The position numbers were made by a program, and so were the translations under genes. Below, one piece after another: positions 8,797 through 19,600 of a stretch of 64,000 bases of DNA. Numbering within the stretch: the first letter of the stretch is position 1; each line of letters begins with the position of its first letter. Source of the DNA: Planctomycetota bacterium (GTDB lineage Bacteria; Planctomycetota; Planctomycetia; Planctomycetales; Planctomycetaceae); NCBI GenBank assembly GCA_030836185.1, contig JAURQH010000067.1:1-64000 (forward strand), written 5' to 3'. Under the pieces are notes generated by a model. That model had not been told where the DNA came from, did no database searches, and worked only from the letters and a program-made list of their open reading frames with translations.

Positions 8797-10209
8797 TTAT
8801 GCCGCACGGCGTGTTGTCGTCTCATCAATATCATCGTGAGTCGTAGGACGACGATTGGACCCCGGGCCTCCACGAGGAGGGTAGCCGTATTGCCTGAGTT
8901 TTCCTGAGAGCGTTCGCAAGCCGATGCCGAGAGCTTGAGCGGTCTGTTCTCGATTCCCGGCAAATCGATTGAAAGTGGCTTCAATCAGTTGTCGTTCCAT
9001 CTCGGCTAACGACATCAAGCCGACTGTCGATTCCACCTGTTCCGAATCGCTCTCAAGCCAGGTGCTAATCAATTCAGCGGTTACAGTGCTGCTATTGTTC
9101 AACAGAGTGATTTGTGACAGGACACGTTGCAACTGTTCTTCGTTTCTGGGCCAGGCATAATTCTCCAACAATTGCCATGCATCGGCAGAGAGGATCGGAG
9201 GAAGCTGTGCGAGCCGAATAGAGTGTTCTGCCAATGACCGCCGGATGATTTCACGTAAGTCGTCCCGTCTTTCATTCAGAGCAGGAATCGTGACCGGTTG
9301 GAGATCGTTACGTTCCTGGAGATACAAACTCAAAGGAGAGTTTCGTAGCGGCCAGTGTGACCCTTGAAACGAAAAGCACCAGCGGATGTTAATGTATCGG
9401 AGCGAATGGCTTTCGGGACGTGAAATGGCCGGAGATTCGAGGAAACGAATAAGTTTTTTTTGTGTCGTTTGTGAGAGGGTCTCCGGGTTTTTCAGAAGCA
9501 GTGTTCCGCCATCAACTTGTTCCAGTAGCGGGGGGACTTGCCCCTCAGAATCGTCGCGGTATTCGAAGAGTTCCTGCTCAAAGACTGTGGATGAATAACT
9601 ATCACAATCCAGAGTTAAGCATGGACTATCGACGCGAGAACTTGATTGATGGAGCGTCCAAACGACGGTTCTGTCATCGGCACCAGGTTTTCCTAATAAG
9701 ATCAGAGGGGTGTTACGATCAGCCTCGTTGAGGAGTTGAGTTTGTATTTCTTGCATCGGTTCGCTGTTGCAAACCAGATCACGAAACAGTTGTCTGGTAA
9801 ATCGGCCTCGCCAGTCGTTACGTTCTTCACAAAGAAGCGAGCTTTGGATGACGTGGTGAATCAGCGAAGAGGCTTGTTCGAGGTTTTCAGATATTGGCAG
9901 CCGCTCGGCAAGTTGAGTGAGTGTCTTTGGAATTTCGGAGGAGCTAGCCCAGAGGACTTGAGAGACATCTGAAGCCGAATCTGCGATGTGCTGTAACTGT
10001 GATTCCGAGAGATTCGGACCACAAATGGCAACATTCCAGGAGGAATCAGTCACGATTTCCGGGGATGACGTGTCGTCGTTCCAGCGGAACGCGCGATGTC
10101 CGAGCGAAAGAATCGCTTGACTGAAAAGAGTCGTCGATTCGTCCGAGCAACCAGCAATCAGGACAGAGGCCTGGCCGGGCTGCTGTGTACGCAGCTTGGG
10201 CAGAGTCAT
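8797..10209 (-). CDS. Degenerate sigma-54-activator-like protein with Fis-type HTH
   Basis: A 470-residue protein with the architecture of an enhancer-binding protein. Residues 1-90 resemble a receiver fold but lack a clear phospho-acceptor aspartate. Residues about 150-370 follow the AAA+ sigma-54 interaction domain (GGTLLLKNPETLSQTTQKKLIRFLE; LNERRDDLREIIRRSL; LLENYAWPRNEEQLQRVL), but the Walker A position reads GKPGADDR (173-180) with no GK[TE] and the GAFTGA loop is absent. The C terminus is an intact Fis-type helix-turn-helix (AEMERQLIEATFNRFAGNREQTAQALGIG), followed by an RGGPGSNRR tail. It therefore probably binds DNA but neither hydrolyses ATP nor contacts sigma-54. Confidence 0.8.
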   Translation of the reverse strand: MTLPKLRTQQPGQASVLIAGCSDESTTLFSQAILSLGHRAFRWNDDTSSPEIVTDSSWNVAICGPNLSESQLQHIADSASDVSQVLWASSSEIPKTLTQLAERLPISENLEQASSLIHHVIQSSLLCEERNDWRGRFTRQLFRDLVCNSEPMQEIQTQLLNEADRNTPLILLGKPGADDRTVVWTLHQSSSRVDSPCLTLDCDSYSSTVFEQELFEYRDDSEGQVPPLLEQVDGGTLLLKNPETLSQTTQKKLIRFLESPAISRPESHSLRYINIRWCFSFQGSHWPLRNSPLSLYLQERNDLQPVTIPALNERRDDLREIIRRSLAEHSIRLAQLPPILSADAWQLLENYAWPRNEEQLQRVLSQITLLNNSSTVTAELISTWLESDSEQVESTVGLMSLAEMERQLIEATFNRFAGNREQTAQALGIGLRTLSGKLRQYGYPPRGGPGSNRRPTTHDDIDETTTRRAA

Positions 10210-10391
10210 AGGATCGAACTCGATATGATTAAGGAAGTTCGGCGGGCCAACCCAACAGGAAGGAAAGGAGTGGTTGGTGCCAGTAGGGCGTGGGTTAACA
10301 GAAATGTTAAACCCACGAAAACGGATGGGACTGTGCTTTTAATATGTCGTGGAAGTTTCTGTCAAGAGGAGTTTTTATGTGTGGGGCGCAT

Positions 10392-10425
10392 AAAAAAAGA
10401 CGGCCCCGGAAAATCCGAGGCCGTC
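10392..10425 (-). terminator. Rho-independent terminator of the Cys-repeat gene
   Basis: On the minus strand a GACGGCC...GGCCGTC hairpin (10399-10425) with an inner CGG/CCG extension is followed directly by seven T. It lies 30 bases after the stop of the Cys-rich HEAT protein gene. Confidence 0.9.
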
Positions 10426-10454
10426 GAAATCGTCTCTAAGTAGACTAACTTGGT

Positions 10455-11846
10455 TTAGCGAGCCAAACCGAAGAGGTTAGCCAATCCGCTCTTGCTTACA
10501 GCAGAACGAATGTTCAATTTGCTCTTGAAGTTTGCTTCTTTGTCAGCTGGTGGAGCTGGAGGAGCAGATTTCTTCATAGGAGCAGATTTTGCAGGAACTT
10601 CGTGAGAAGCTGGTGCACAACCAGGTGCACAAGAATCGCCACAAACGTCGCCGCAAGTGTCACAGCAGCCATCAACGATTTCATATCCGCAAGCTTCCAA
10701 AGCTTCTTCTGCTTGTTTACGGACATCTTTGTCGCAATCGCCGAGAGCACAAGTCAAAGCGGCCACAACTTCAGGAGTGCAGCAGCATCCGTGCTTACGG
10801 ATTTGATCGCCGATTTCGTCGGCAGCTTCTTTACGAACACGTTCATCAGTATCGTTCAAAGCGTAAACCATGGCACAGATGATTTCTGGATTGCAACGAC
10901 AGTTGTAGTCGTCACCCAGTTCATCGATGGCATCTCTACGATCTTTGGCGTAGCAAGCAGTTTGCGATTGGTAGATCAGCTTGGCGATTTCGCAAGGATC
11001 AGCATCGCAACATTCGGTTCCACAGCAGCTGTCGCCACATGTGTCACCGCAGCTTGAGCCGCAGAGTTTCTTACCAAACAGTTTGCTGAAAAGTCCGCAA
11101 CCTTTTTTGCTTGTGCAGCAAGTTGAACCACAACTGTCGCCACAGGCGTCAGCAGGAGCACAACACTCAGCGTCAGCAGGTGCACAGCAGTCGGCAGGAG
11201 CACAGCACTCAGCGTCAGCAGGAGCACAGCAATCAGCTGGAGCACAAGCGTCATCGGCACAACATTCAGCAGGTGCACAGCAATCAGCAGGTGCACAGCA
11301 TGAAGATTCTGCAGGAGCACAGCACTCAGCAGGAGCACAGCATTCAGCGGCAGCAGGTGCACAACACTCAGCGGCAGCAGGAGCACAGCAATCGGCAGGA
11401 GCCGGGCAGCAGCACTCAGGAGCACACTCAGCAGGAGCACAGCAAGCAGCTTCAGCAGGTGCACAACAAGCGGCGTCAACAGGTGCACAGCAATCAGCTG
11501 GAGCACATGCATCGTCACCACAAGCATCAGCAGGAGCACAGCAAGCGGCGTCAGCCGGAGCACAGCACTCAGCAGGTGCACAACCACTGTCCGGGCAGCA
11601 AGTATCGCAACAAGGCGGCTTGATGTTCGAACATTGGCGTTGGTAAATGTAAGTCTTCGTTGTACAAGGCCGTGCAATGGTTGGCTTACAACATGTCGGT
11701 TGACATGTTTCGGCACAACCGCAGCTCTTCTCAGCCCCGCATCCTCCGCCCTTCATGAGATTACTAAGCAAACCACCGGCATCAGCGGCGGAGATGCTCA
11801 TCATCAGGGCGGCCACAGCAGCGGCACACATTCTGAAGAGTTTCAT
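10455..11846 (-). CDS. Secreted Cys/Ala/Pro-repeat protein with HEAT repeats
   Basis: A 463-residue exported protein. Residues 1-23 are a signal peptide ([23 protein letters not shown]). Residues 24-88 are Cys-rich with CC and CxC pairs. Residues 89-235 are a low-complexity array of about fifteen CCAP[AV][DE] units, broken by GDDACAPAD and [11 protein letters not shown] second Cys-rich stretch follows ([13 protein letters not shown]). About residues 290-385 form two to three HEAT-like helical repeats ([45 protein letters not shown]), and the end is Pro/Lys-rich. AAGGAGA at 11856-11862 supports the start, and a strong terminator follows. So many paired cysteines in an exported protein suggest a disulfide-linked envelope or extracellular structure; planctomycete cell walls were historically described as rich in proline and cystine. 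That role is inference; no homologous enzyme domain is present. Confidence 0.85.
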   Translation of the reverse strand: MKLFRMCAAAVAALMMSISAADAGGLLSNLMKGGGCGAEKSCGCAETCQPTCCKPTIARPCTTKTYIYQRQCSNIKPPCCDTCCPDSGCAPAECCAPADAACCAPADACGDDACAPADCCAPVDAACCAPAEAACCAPAECAPECCCPAPADCCAPAAAECCAPAAAECCAPAECCAPAESSCCAPADCCAPAECCADDACAPADCCAPADAECCAPADCCAPADAECCAPADACGDSCGSTCCTSKKGCGLFSKLFGKKLCGSSCGDTCGDSCCGTECCDADPCEIAKLIYQSQTACYAKDRRDAIDELGDDYNCRCNPEIICAMVYALNDTDERVRKEAADEIGDQIRKHGCCCTPEVVAALTCALGDCDKDVRKQAEEALEACGYEIVDGCCDTCGDVCGDSCAPGCAPASHEVPAKSAPMKKSAPPAPPADKEANFKSKLNIRSAVSKSGLANLFGLAR

Positions 11847-12424
11847 AAAATCGAGTCTCCTTCCCTTGGGAACTATTGTTCGGCCGTCCTTACCTAATAT
11901 TTATGCCGGTCTGAAATATCGTGATTCAAGAACGAGTCTCTTCTCTCGTTCAGTTGCGGCCTCCTGCCGCATATTCGTGTCATTTCCGACAGCGTCTTTT
12001 GAGTCCGACGGCATGACCATTTCTGGTCTGACTTCTCCAAGATGGTCATTGCCGGGGTGATCTCCTCACCACCCACTAAGTCCAACGGCAACAGCATCCA
12101 GATAGAGAAGACGGTCTCTGGGACTGAAGGAGATATCGGCGTGTTCCCAAGAGTGCTTGAACCTCTCAAGTCCCTATTCTGTTAAATGGTTACGACGATT
12201 GTTGTACTGATCGTGACGATTGGTCCGGTTAGGAAAACTTTGCGGGCATCCAATGCCAGAAGCTTTTTGCTAACCGTTACATCTTCTGAAAGATGCGTAA
12301 TTTGGATAGGCGCGGGCAAAATAGGGGCGAGCTGACCGCATGCGCCGATTGAGACCTTGAAGAGTCCGAAAGCAACACCTTTACAGAGTGTGTAAGTTGC
12401 TCCTGCCGGGATGCGAAGATTCTT
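11847..12424. other. Intergenic region, no supported gene
   Basis: Two open frames on the minus strand (11894-12169, and 12277-12606 which runs into the epimerase) have no recognisable sequence pattern and I do not support them. The stretch must hold the promoter of the Cys-repeat gene; a weak candidate is TTGAAT (11924-11929) with CATAAA (11900-11905), 18 bases apart on the minus strand. I see no structured RNA. Confidence 0.4.
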
Positions 12425-13402
12425 TCAGACGTTATAAAATTCGCGATACCATTCAACGAATTTTGAAATACCGGTTGCCAGAGGTGTTTGAGGGCGAAAG
12501 CCGGTGTCTCTTGAGAGACTCTTGATATCTGCGAAGGTTTCGGGAACGTCTCCCGGTTGCATGGGAAGCATCTTCTTCTGTGCGACTTGTCCCAATGCTC
12601 CTTCAAGCAGATGGATCATCTCCATCAAGTCTTCAGGTTGGTTGTTGCCAATGTTGTAGACAGAGTAGGGGGTGCGATTGTTGTCGTCGGCAGGAATTTT
12701 ATCTGCTGTTCTGATCACGCCTTCTATGATGTCGTCAATATATGTGAAGTCGCGTCGCATCTTACCGTGATTATAAACATCGATAGGACGACCATCGAGA
12801 ATCGCTTTGGTGAATTTGAATAACGCCATATCAGGGCGTCCCCACGGTCCATACACTGTGAAAAATCGCAAACCCGTTGTGGGGAGTTGGTACAGATGAC
12901 TGTATGTGTGGGCCATCAGCTCGTTCGCTTTTTTGGTCGCCGCATAAAGACTGATGGGATGATCGACATTGTCTTCGACAGAGAAGGGTGTTTTTTTGTT
13001 AGAGCCGTACACCGAACTGGAAGATGCATACACCAAATGTTTGACACCGCCGTAACGACATCCTTCGAGAATGTTTCCAAAACCAACGAGATTACTGTCG
13101 ATGTAAGCAGCCGGGTTTTCGAGAGAGTATCGAACGCCGGCTTGTGCGGCCAGATGAATGACAACATCAACCTTCTGCTGATCAAACAGAGTTGCGATGG
13201 CATCGCGATCAGCCAATTCCAATTGCTGAAACTCAAACGCCGATTCAGAGTTAAGAATTTCCAAACGTGCCTGTTTCAGCGAGACATCGTAATAGTCATT
13301 GAGATTATCGAGTCCGACAACCGTCTCGCCACGCTCCATCAATCGCCGGCTGAGATGAAAACCGATAAAACCGGCGGCTCCTGTCACCAAATAACGACTC
13401 AC
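12425..13402 (-). CDS. UDP-glucuronate 4-epimerase (extended SDR)
   Basis: A 325-residue extended short-chain dehydrogenase. The NAD-binding motif is TGAAGFIG (7-14), followed by [17 protein letters not shown], which is typical of UDP-glucuronate 4-epimerases (UDP-GlcA to UDP-GalA), and the catalytic YxxxK is [29 protein letters not shown] is the substrate-side signature of this subgroup. The GTG start at 13402 overlaps the upstream stop (GTGA) and is preceded by AGGAGGG five bases away, which decides against the ATG at 13483. It is translated from the same transcript as the UDP-glucuronate decarboxylase; both enzymes draw on UDP-GlcA, so the pair supplies UDP-galacturonate and UDP-xylose for surface glycans. 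Confidence 0.88.
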   Translation of the reverse strand: MSRYLVTGAAGFIGFHLSRRLMERGETVVGLDNLNDYYDVSLKQARLEILNSESAFEFQQLELADRDAIATLFDQQKVDVVIHLAAQAGVRYSLENPAAYIDSNLVGFGNILEGCRYGGVKHLVYASSSSVYGSNKKTPFSVEDNVDHPISLYAATKKANELMAHTYSHLYQLPTTGLRFFTVYGPWGRPDMALFKFTKAILDGRPIDVYNHGKMRRDFTYIDDIIEGVIRTADKIPADDNNRTPYSVYNIGNNQPEDLMEMIHLLEGALGQVAQKKMLPMQPGDVPETFADIKSLSRDTGFRPQTPLATGISKFVEWYREFYNV

Positions 13403-14343
13403 GATCCCTCCTGTGTCAGCAATTCGCGGTAATAGGCGATGGTCTTTTCCAGCCCTTGAGCGAGCGGAACTTTCGGTTCCCATTGGAGTGTCGCCTTGGC
13501 TTTTGTGATGTCCGGGCAGCGTTGCTTGGGGTCATCTTCGGGGAGTTCAACATGGCTCAGTTTTGATTTTGAACCGGTTTGCTTCAGAACTTCGTTGGCC
13601 AACTCGATCATAGAGTTTTCGACGGGGTTTCCGATATTCACTGGCCCGGTTTCTTGATCCTGATCCATCAATGCCATCATGCCGGCAATCAAGTCGGAAC
13701 AAAAGCAGAATGAACGGGTTTGTTGACCATCACCATAAATGGTAATTGGTTCTCCCCGGAGTGCCTGCGTGATAAAGTTGGAGATGACTCGACCATCGTT
13801 GGGGTCCATGCGTGGTCCATAGGTGTTGAAAATTCGGATCAAGCGAACTTCGGTCCCATGGTCGTGATGGTAATTCATGACGAGTGATTCGGCGACCCGT
13901 TTCCCTTCGTCGTAACAACTTCGCGGACCAATCGGATTGACATTGCCCCAGTAATCTTCGGTTTGGGGATGGATGGTCGGATCGCCATAAACTTCGGAGG
14001 TTGAAGCATGTAGGACCCGTGCCGAACATCGTTTGGCAAGTCCCATGACGTTCACGACGCCGACCGTTGAAGTCTTGATGGTCTTGATGGGGTTGTATTG
14101 ATAGGCAACCGGAGAGGCGGGGCAGGCCAGATTGTAAATCTGATCCGCTTCCACATAGAGAGGATGGACAATGTCGTGCCGAATCAATTCAAATCGAGGG
14201 TGGCCGACCAGGTGTCGAATGTTGTCTTTTCGTCCGGTGAAGAAATTGTCCACACAGATGACTTCGTCACCGCGTTCGATCAGTCGATCACAGAGATGGC
14301 TGCCGAGAAACCCGGCACCGCCGGTCACCAGAATTGTTTTCAT
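13399..14343 (-). CDS. UDP-glucuronate decarboxylase (UDP-xylose synthase, extended SDR)
   Basis: A 314-residue extended SDR with NAD motif TGGAGFLG (7-14), the UXS hallmarks [43 protein letters not shown] (catalytic Glu at 117) and YDEGKR (Tyr144, Lys148), and [21 protein letters not shown]. It converts UDP-glucuronate to UDP-xylose by oxidation, decarboxylation and reduction in the cytosol. Its stop overlaps the GTG start of the 4-epimerase gene. A terminator lies just upstream, so this two-gene operon is separate from the DUF1501 operon although all genes run the same way. Confidence 0.92.
   Translation of the reverse strand: MKTILVTGGAGFLGSHLCDRLIERGDEVICVDNFFTGRKDNIRHLVGHPRFELIRHDIVHPLYVEADQIYNLACPASPVAYQYNPIKTIKTSTVGVVNVMGLAKRCSARVLHASTSEVYGDPTIHPQTEDYWGNVNPIGPRSCYDEGKRVAESLVMNYHHDHGTEVRLIRIFNTYGPRMDPNDGRVISNFITQALRGEPITIYGDGQQTRSFCFCSDLIAGMMALMDQDQETGPVNIGNPVENSMIELANEVLKQTGSKSKLSHVELPEDDPKQRCPDITKAKATLQWEPKVPLAQGLEKTIAYYRELLTQEGS
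13406..13412 (-). promoter_or_regulatory. Ribosome binding site deciding the epimerase GTG start
   Basis: AGGAGGG on the minus strand, inside the last codons of the decarboxylase gene, lies five bases upstream of the GTG at 13402. It supports the overlapping start over the in-frame ATG 81 bases further upstream. Confidence 0.75.
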
Positions 14344-14372
14344 CGCTCAGGTCGCTTTCATCAGCGCGCAGA

Positions 14373-14398
14373 ATAAAAAGTCCCCCGACGTTCGGGGA
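14373..14398 (-). terminator. Rho-independent terminator of the DUF1553-DUF1080-DUF1501 operon
   Basis: On the minus strand CCCCGA and TCGGGG form a six-pair stem with a three-base loop, followed by GACTTTTTATT. It sits between the DUF1501 stop (14482) and the start of the UDP-glucuronate decarboxylase. Confidence 0.75.
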
Positions 14399-14481
14399 GA
14401 TTCCTGAACTATCCCAGAATTAAGGAGAGAGGCAAGTGCGCGACTCGGAAATTCCCCAAATCATCACGAATGCTGTAACGA

Positions 14482-15786
14482 TTATGCGAACAGTTCGCGA
14501 ACAGGCTGTCCCATATCGGTAATCGGAACGGGGCGATCACCGTCTGCCGTCAATTCAAAGGAAGGGTCAATGCCCAATGTACAGTGCATTGTTGCGTGTA
14601 AATCGGGGACAGAAACTGGCCGAGAAACAATTTCTTTGCCCAGTTCATCCGTCTCGCCAATCGCGACACCCGTCTTCAACCCGCCTCCGGCCATGGCGAC
14701 AGAAAACGCCTTCGATTGATGACCGCGGCCACCACCTCCGTCAAATCCCGGGGGACGACCGAATTCGGTCGAGACGACAATCAACGTTTTATCGAGCAGT
14801 TTCTTTTCTTCGAGATCGGTGACGAGTGTGGAAAGTGCCGAATCGAGTTCCTGAATCAGGAGGTGTTGGTTCAATTGCCCTTCGTTGTGTGTATCCCAAC
14901 CGGTTCCGTTGACGAAATTCAAATTGTGAGAGACTTCAATAAAGCGAACGCCCGATTCGATCAAGCGTCGAGACAACAGGCATCGTTGACCGAACTCTCC
15001 GCCATATGCGTTCCGTAAGTCGGCAGGTTCGGCATCGAGATTGAACACTTTCATGAAGTTCGGGCCCGAGAGTCGTAATGCTTCGGCCAGTGTGTCGTCA
15101 TAATCTTTGACAAACTGATCCTGTGACATTTGCTGACGATAGCCAGCTCGCATCTTGGCCAGTAATTGTTCGCGTCGTGAACGACGTTCTTTTGTAATGT
15201 CGGTGGGGCGAGACAATCCATTCGGACCAGAACTGGTGTCGGTCAAATAGATGTAACCCGCCTTGGCTCCCAGAAAACCGGGACCACGGGTGATATTGGG
15301 ATAACCGATGAGTACATAGCCGGGGACGCCGTCGCCTGCTGGTCCACGTTGATGAGAAATAATCGAACCGACTGACGGATAGACGATGGTTCCACTTGTC
15401 GCACGGCCTGTGTGCATGCGGTTCGTTGCGGCAGCGTGTTCGTCGATCACTTCATGATGCACAGACCGCATCAGCATGAAGCGGTCGAGTACGTTGGCGC
15501 ATTTGGGAAGATGTTCGCAGACTTGAACACCGTCAACGGCTGTGTCGATGGCATCGTAATACGATCCTGGCTTGCGAGCTTTCGCATCCCCTTTCTTTTT
15601 CGGATCCCACGTATCAACGTGGCACGCTCCTCCACCCAGCCAGATCATGATGCAGTGTTCGGCTTTTCCCATCGGGAAGGGAGTCGTCGGTTCGCTTCCT
15701 GTGAGCATGCCGGGAGTGATGATTGAACTGGCGGCCCCTGCGAGGGCCGACGTTTGCAAAAAGTTTCTGCGTGTGAAATGGTTCAT
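14482..15786 (-). CDS. DUF1501 protein, Tat-like exported
   Basis: A 434-residue DUF1501 protein (alkaline-phosphatase/sulfatase-like superfamily). The N terminus [26 protein letters not shown] is a twin-arginine-type signal (TRRNFLQ). Family motifs include [48 protein letters not shown], and [16 protein letters not shown] with the conserved metal-binding-like histidines. DUF1501 genes almost always accompany DUF1553/DUF1549 genes in planctomycetes and are abundant there, but the reaction is not established. It is last in a three-gene operon. Confidence 0.92.
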   Translation of the reverse strand: MNHFTRRNFLQTSALAGAASSIITPGMLTGSEPTTPFPMGKAEHCIMIWLGGGACHVDTWDPKKKGDAKARKPGSYYDAIDTAVDGVQVCEHLPKCANVLDRFMLMRSVHHEVIDEHAAATNRMHTGRATSGTIVYPSVGSIISHQRGPAGDGVPGYVLIGYPNITRGPGFLGAKAGYIYLTDTSSGPNGLSRPTDITKERRSRREQLLAKMRAGYRQQMSQDQFVKDYDDTLAEALRLSGPNFMKVFNLDAEPADLRNAYGGEFGQRCLLSRRLIESGVRFIEVSHNLNFVNGTGWDTHNEGQLNQHLLIQELDSALSTLVTDLEEKKLLDKTLIVVSTEFGRPPGFDGGGGRGHQSKAFSVAMAGGGLKTGVAIGETDELGKEIVSRPVSVPDLHATMHCTLGIDPSFELTADGDRPVPITDMGQPVRELFA

Positions 15787-15847
15787 GTGCTTATTCGCCT
15801 GAAAGGTTTGCGATTAATTTGTTTTTTTAGCGTTCAGATCGAGTTGC

Positions 15848-16624
15848 TTAATTTTCTGTCACAGTTTCGGTTTCTTCCACTGGCATTTCTCCGACAATTG
15901 GCTGGATGTTTCGCACCCAGATGTTGCGAAAACGGACCGGGTTGCCGTGGAATTGTAGAGAGATGGGACCAGTTTCTGCATGCTTAACGTAACCGGGTGG
16001 CTTGTGCCAGTGAGTCGTTCCTTGGAGTTCGTAGTTGTTCTGGACGACGACACCATTATGAATAACCGTGATAACGGCTGGTGACTTCACGCTGCCATCT
16101 TCCTCGAATCGAGGAGCCGTCCACATGATATCGTAAGTTTGCCATTCTCCGGGAGGACGGCAAGCATTCACCATGGGAGGCGATTGTTTGTAAATCGAAC
16201 CAGCCTGACCATCAAAGTAGGTCTCGTTTTCATAGCTGTCAAGAATTTGGACTTCGTACTGCCCCATAAAATAGACACCGCTGTTACCGCGACCTTGTCC
16301 TCGACTGGTGACTTTTTCGGGAGACGCCCATTCGAGATGGAGTTGAATATCTCCAAACTTTTCTTTAGTCGCGATCCCACCACCTTGGGAAATCGCATAG
16401 CCGTCTTCAATCTTCCATTTCTCGCCACCTTTCCAGGCGTCGAGGTTTGAACCGTCAAATAAGACGATGGCATCAGAAGGGGGAGCATTGGAGTCACCGG
16501 GAGTGATGACTTCAGGTTCCGGCCAGACCATGCCGCTCTTCCATTCTTTGACGAGGGTTGTCATGCCAAGGCCAGCGAATGTGAGTGCCAGAAGACCAGC
16601 CGTTAAAGTTCGATATGTGTACAT
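15848..16624 (-). CDS. Exported DUF1080 (3-keto-disaccharide hydrolase-like) protein
   Basis: A 258-residue protein with an N-terminal hydrophobic signal or anchor segment (about 5-24) and a DUF1080 concanavalin-A-like fold: VLFDGSNLDAWKGGEKWKIEDGYAISQGGGIATKEKFGDIQLHLEWA, GNSGVYFMGQYEVQILDSY, and the closing GPISLQFHGNPVRFRNIWVR. Characterised members hydrolyse 3-keto-glucosides; others are assumed to act on or bind glycans. It lies 45 bases after the DUF1553 gene and 61 bases before DUF1501, so the three are one transcription unit. Confidence 0.92.
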   Translation of the reverse strand: MYTYRTLTAGLLALTFAGLGMTTLVKEWKSGMVWPEPEVITPGDSNAPPSDAIVLFDGSNLDAWKGGEKWKIEDGYAISQGGGIATKEKFGDIQLHLEWASPEKVTSRGQGRGNSGVYFMGQYEVQILDSYENETYFDGQAGSIYKQSPPMVNACRPPGEWQTYDIMWTAPRFEEDGSVKSPAVITVIHNGVVVQNNYELQGTTHWHKPPGYVKHAETGPISLQFHGNPVRFRNIWVRNIQPIVGEMPVEETETVTEN

Positions 16625-16669
16625 AAGCGAGAAATTCCAGGTGTGTAGAAGTGTCTGTGTGGGTGTCGA

Positions 16670-19600
16670 TCAGGGAATGACAACGAACTCTGGCGAATTG
16701 ACGATAACCCACAGCATGTCTTCCATGCGTTCACGCCAGTCTGTTTCCAGGCGAATCGTGGGAGGATCGCCTTTACGAACCTTCGCTTCTTGAGCAATTT
16801 TGACTTCATTTGCTTTGGGGTCAAGATGATTTGACCAAGAGACGAGGGTCGTTTGTGGATAGTGATATTTGATCTGTTCGGGAGGAACATCGATTCGGCG
16901 TGATTCATAACCTTCTTGCAATAACTCTGTAAACAGGGCGAGTTCATCTGGCCGGGGTGGGCGTGTCAACGAGCGTTCAAACACGCGTGTGATAAGCGTT
17001 TTCAAAGGTTGGCTGTCGAGAGTCAACTCCGTGAAGATCGAATCTTCCGACATCCGGGTGAAACGCTTGGCGACGACGCCGTTAGCGATGATGGCCGGTT
17101 GTAACACGGTCACCGTGTCATCCCGTTCGGTGAGGGGATCTTGACGCGACGTTCTCCAGCCAAACGCTTTCATCATGGTCAGGAAATTCTCTGACAATGG
17201 AAGAGAAAGGCTGGGCCGATCACGTTCGTTTGAACTTGAAGTGAACATCCACGCACGATGTGGCCGTCCCAGATTGAGGGACGATTTGTAAGAGCGTGAT
17301 CCATCCACATCGATATTCATTTGGCCGGCATTCAGCCGTTTACCGGCCGCTGCAAACATCGTATCGACAATTTGTTCCGCAGAGAGATGACGCCGAACAG
17401 GGCCAGCAAAGCTAAACCAGTCGCTGTCATTCAGAGGAGCCTCTGCCACGACCTCACGTTGATAGGTGCGGGAGTTCAGGATCAATCGCGTGATCGCTTT
17501 CAGATCGAAACCGGAGAGCACAAGTTCTTCCGAAAGTTTCTTTAACAACGTGGCGTGTGTTGGGTCGGCAAATTCCCAGTCATCGACCGGCTCGACAAAC
17601 CCGCGACCCAAATATCGTTTCCACACACGGTTTACGATGACATTTCGAAACCGTTCATTCTGGCTCGATGTCACCAACGCCGCCAGTTGCTCACGACTAT
17701 CTTTGTTGTCCGAAAGGAGATGTTGAACATCCTCTGAGTCGATAATTACGTCGAACGTCCATTCGACAGGTGCAGTTTGACCCGGCTTGAGCGAGACAAC
17801 GACGATCAAATCTTCGAGTGCTTCGTCGCTGAGATTGATGGTACTGGTTTTCGGAACTCCTTGAGGTTTCCGCCCGAGCATCGCCGCCAGTGAGAAGAGA
17901 TCCTTTTGCCCCACATCATGAAACGGAGCATCGTGGCAGCGAGCACATTTCATTTGCACACCCAGAAATGCGGTTCCAATAATGTGCGCCTTGGCCGCCA
18001 TCGGGACGTCATTTTGAGACGCCATTTCGAACCCGCCTGGTCCGCCGTAATAGGTCGAACCTTGCATGCGGATCAGTTCGGTGACAAAGCGGTCGATGGG
18101 TTTATTATCGTAAAATGATTCGTGTATCCACCAGCGGAAAGGACCGGTGTTGTTGAGCGTTGGATTGACAATATTCGGGTTTTCGGCCAACACGTCTTGC
18201 CAATAACCGACCCAATTGTCGGCCCACCCCGGATGGTCGAGCAAACGATCAATGTAATGAGCGCGTCGTTCGGGAGATTTGTCGGCGAAGAATTCGCGAA
18301 TTTGTCGTGGTGACGGGTTCGTCCCGATGACATCTTGAGTCACTCGTCTCAGGAACGCCCAATCATCAAGAACCGGCTGAGGTTGGAGGTTTTCTTGATT
18401 CAATCGCGTTTCGATGAATGCATCAATCATCTCTGTGTCGAGACGTTGATCATCTTTAGGTAGCTTTGCTAACAAACTTTCACGAGCTTGTTGATGGCGT
18501 TGTTCCCAGCGCTCATTTTCAGCAAGTCCGACTTGCAGCCGTCTCTCGGCATTCAACTCGGTCATGTAGACACGATGCTCGTCCAGGAATGTGAACCAGC
18601 CATGATCGGTGAGCGGAAAGATTCCGTCGGGGCTCAACACGGCAAATGTGCCGTCCGCTTGCTTGAGGCTGAGAGACACTTCGCCGGTCTCGGGACGTTT
18701 ACTGCCTCCACCTATAAACATATCCATCGTGATGCGAACGGGAGCACCATCGGTCGTCAGTGTCGCGAGCTTTTCGTTTTCACCGGTTTGTAGCTGTCGT
18801 ATTTCGGTCGCTTTGACCTGATCCACTTTGCGAATATGTCCGTGTGCCGATCCAGAGATACTATGGAACTGCGTCGAAACAATTTCATTGCCGTTTGCCA
18901 GCACACGCACTCCGTTCAAAGACCGCAAGAGCAGCGTATGCTCACCGGCTGGCAGATCGAGCAGACAATGAGCTCGCATGACGAATGGATTACTGCGATC
19001 AATTTGAACTCCACGTTCGTTGTATTTTCGGGGGACTTCGGGGAAAGTCAGCCAGTTTGTCGTGTACTGGTCGTTGGCTTCGGGCAGGCGGAATTTCCAA
19101 TGCTTGACATTAGGAACACCTTCGTGGATCTGGACAAGAACTCTTCCCGGAGGAATTTCGTCGTTGGCAATTTGGCGGGCGGCTGGCTTGGGAGGACAGC
19201 GTGCTTCGATCTGTTTGTCAGTCAATGGTGTTCGGTAGAGTGCCAGTTCATCCATCTGGCCGGTGAAGGAATTGCTCGACGCTAGTGTGCCACTTGCTCC
19301 GATGCGAATCTCGTCATTATCGACGAGAGGGGCCACTTTGGTTTGCTTCCCGTAATCCCATTTTCCCGCAGAGGGGTAACCGTCGATCCAGCTTTTGATC
19401 GTTTCGGGTTTTCCGAAGGTGTAGGTGAACGCGACGTGATGCCAGCCCGATTTTACGGGGGCTCCCGAGTCCGAAGTCCAGCGATGCCAATCGGAGTTAT
19501 CGTTTCCACGGTTTCGTTCATCACGAAACAGAAAGCTGACGGCACCTGTGCCACCTTGTTCTCGCAATCGGACTGCCCAGTTCTGATTGTTGGCTGCAAA

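Noticed and set aside
10981-11716. Long open frames on both strands across the Cys-repeat region, including a plus-strand QHSAGAQQ repeat protein
   Set aside because: They are by-products of the CCAPA codon repeat; only the minus frame has a signal peptide, RBS, HEAT domain and terminator.
11894-12606. Two minus-strand open frames between the Cys-repeat and epimerase genes
   Set aside because: No recognisable motif, no RBS, and one overlaps the epimerase 3' end.
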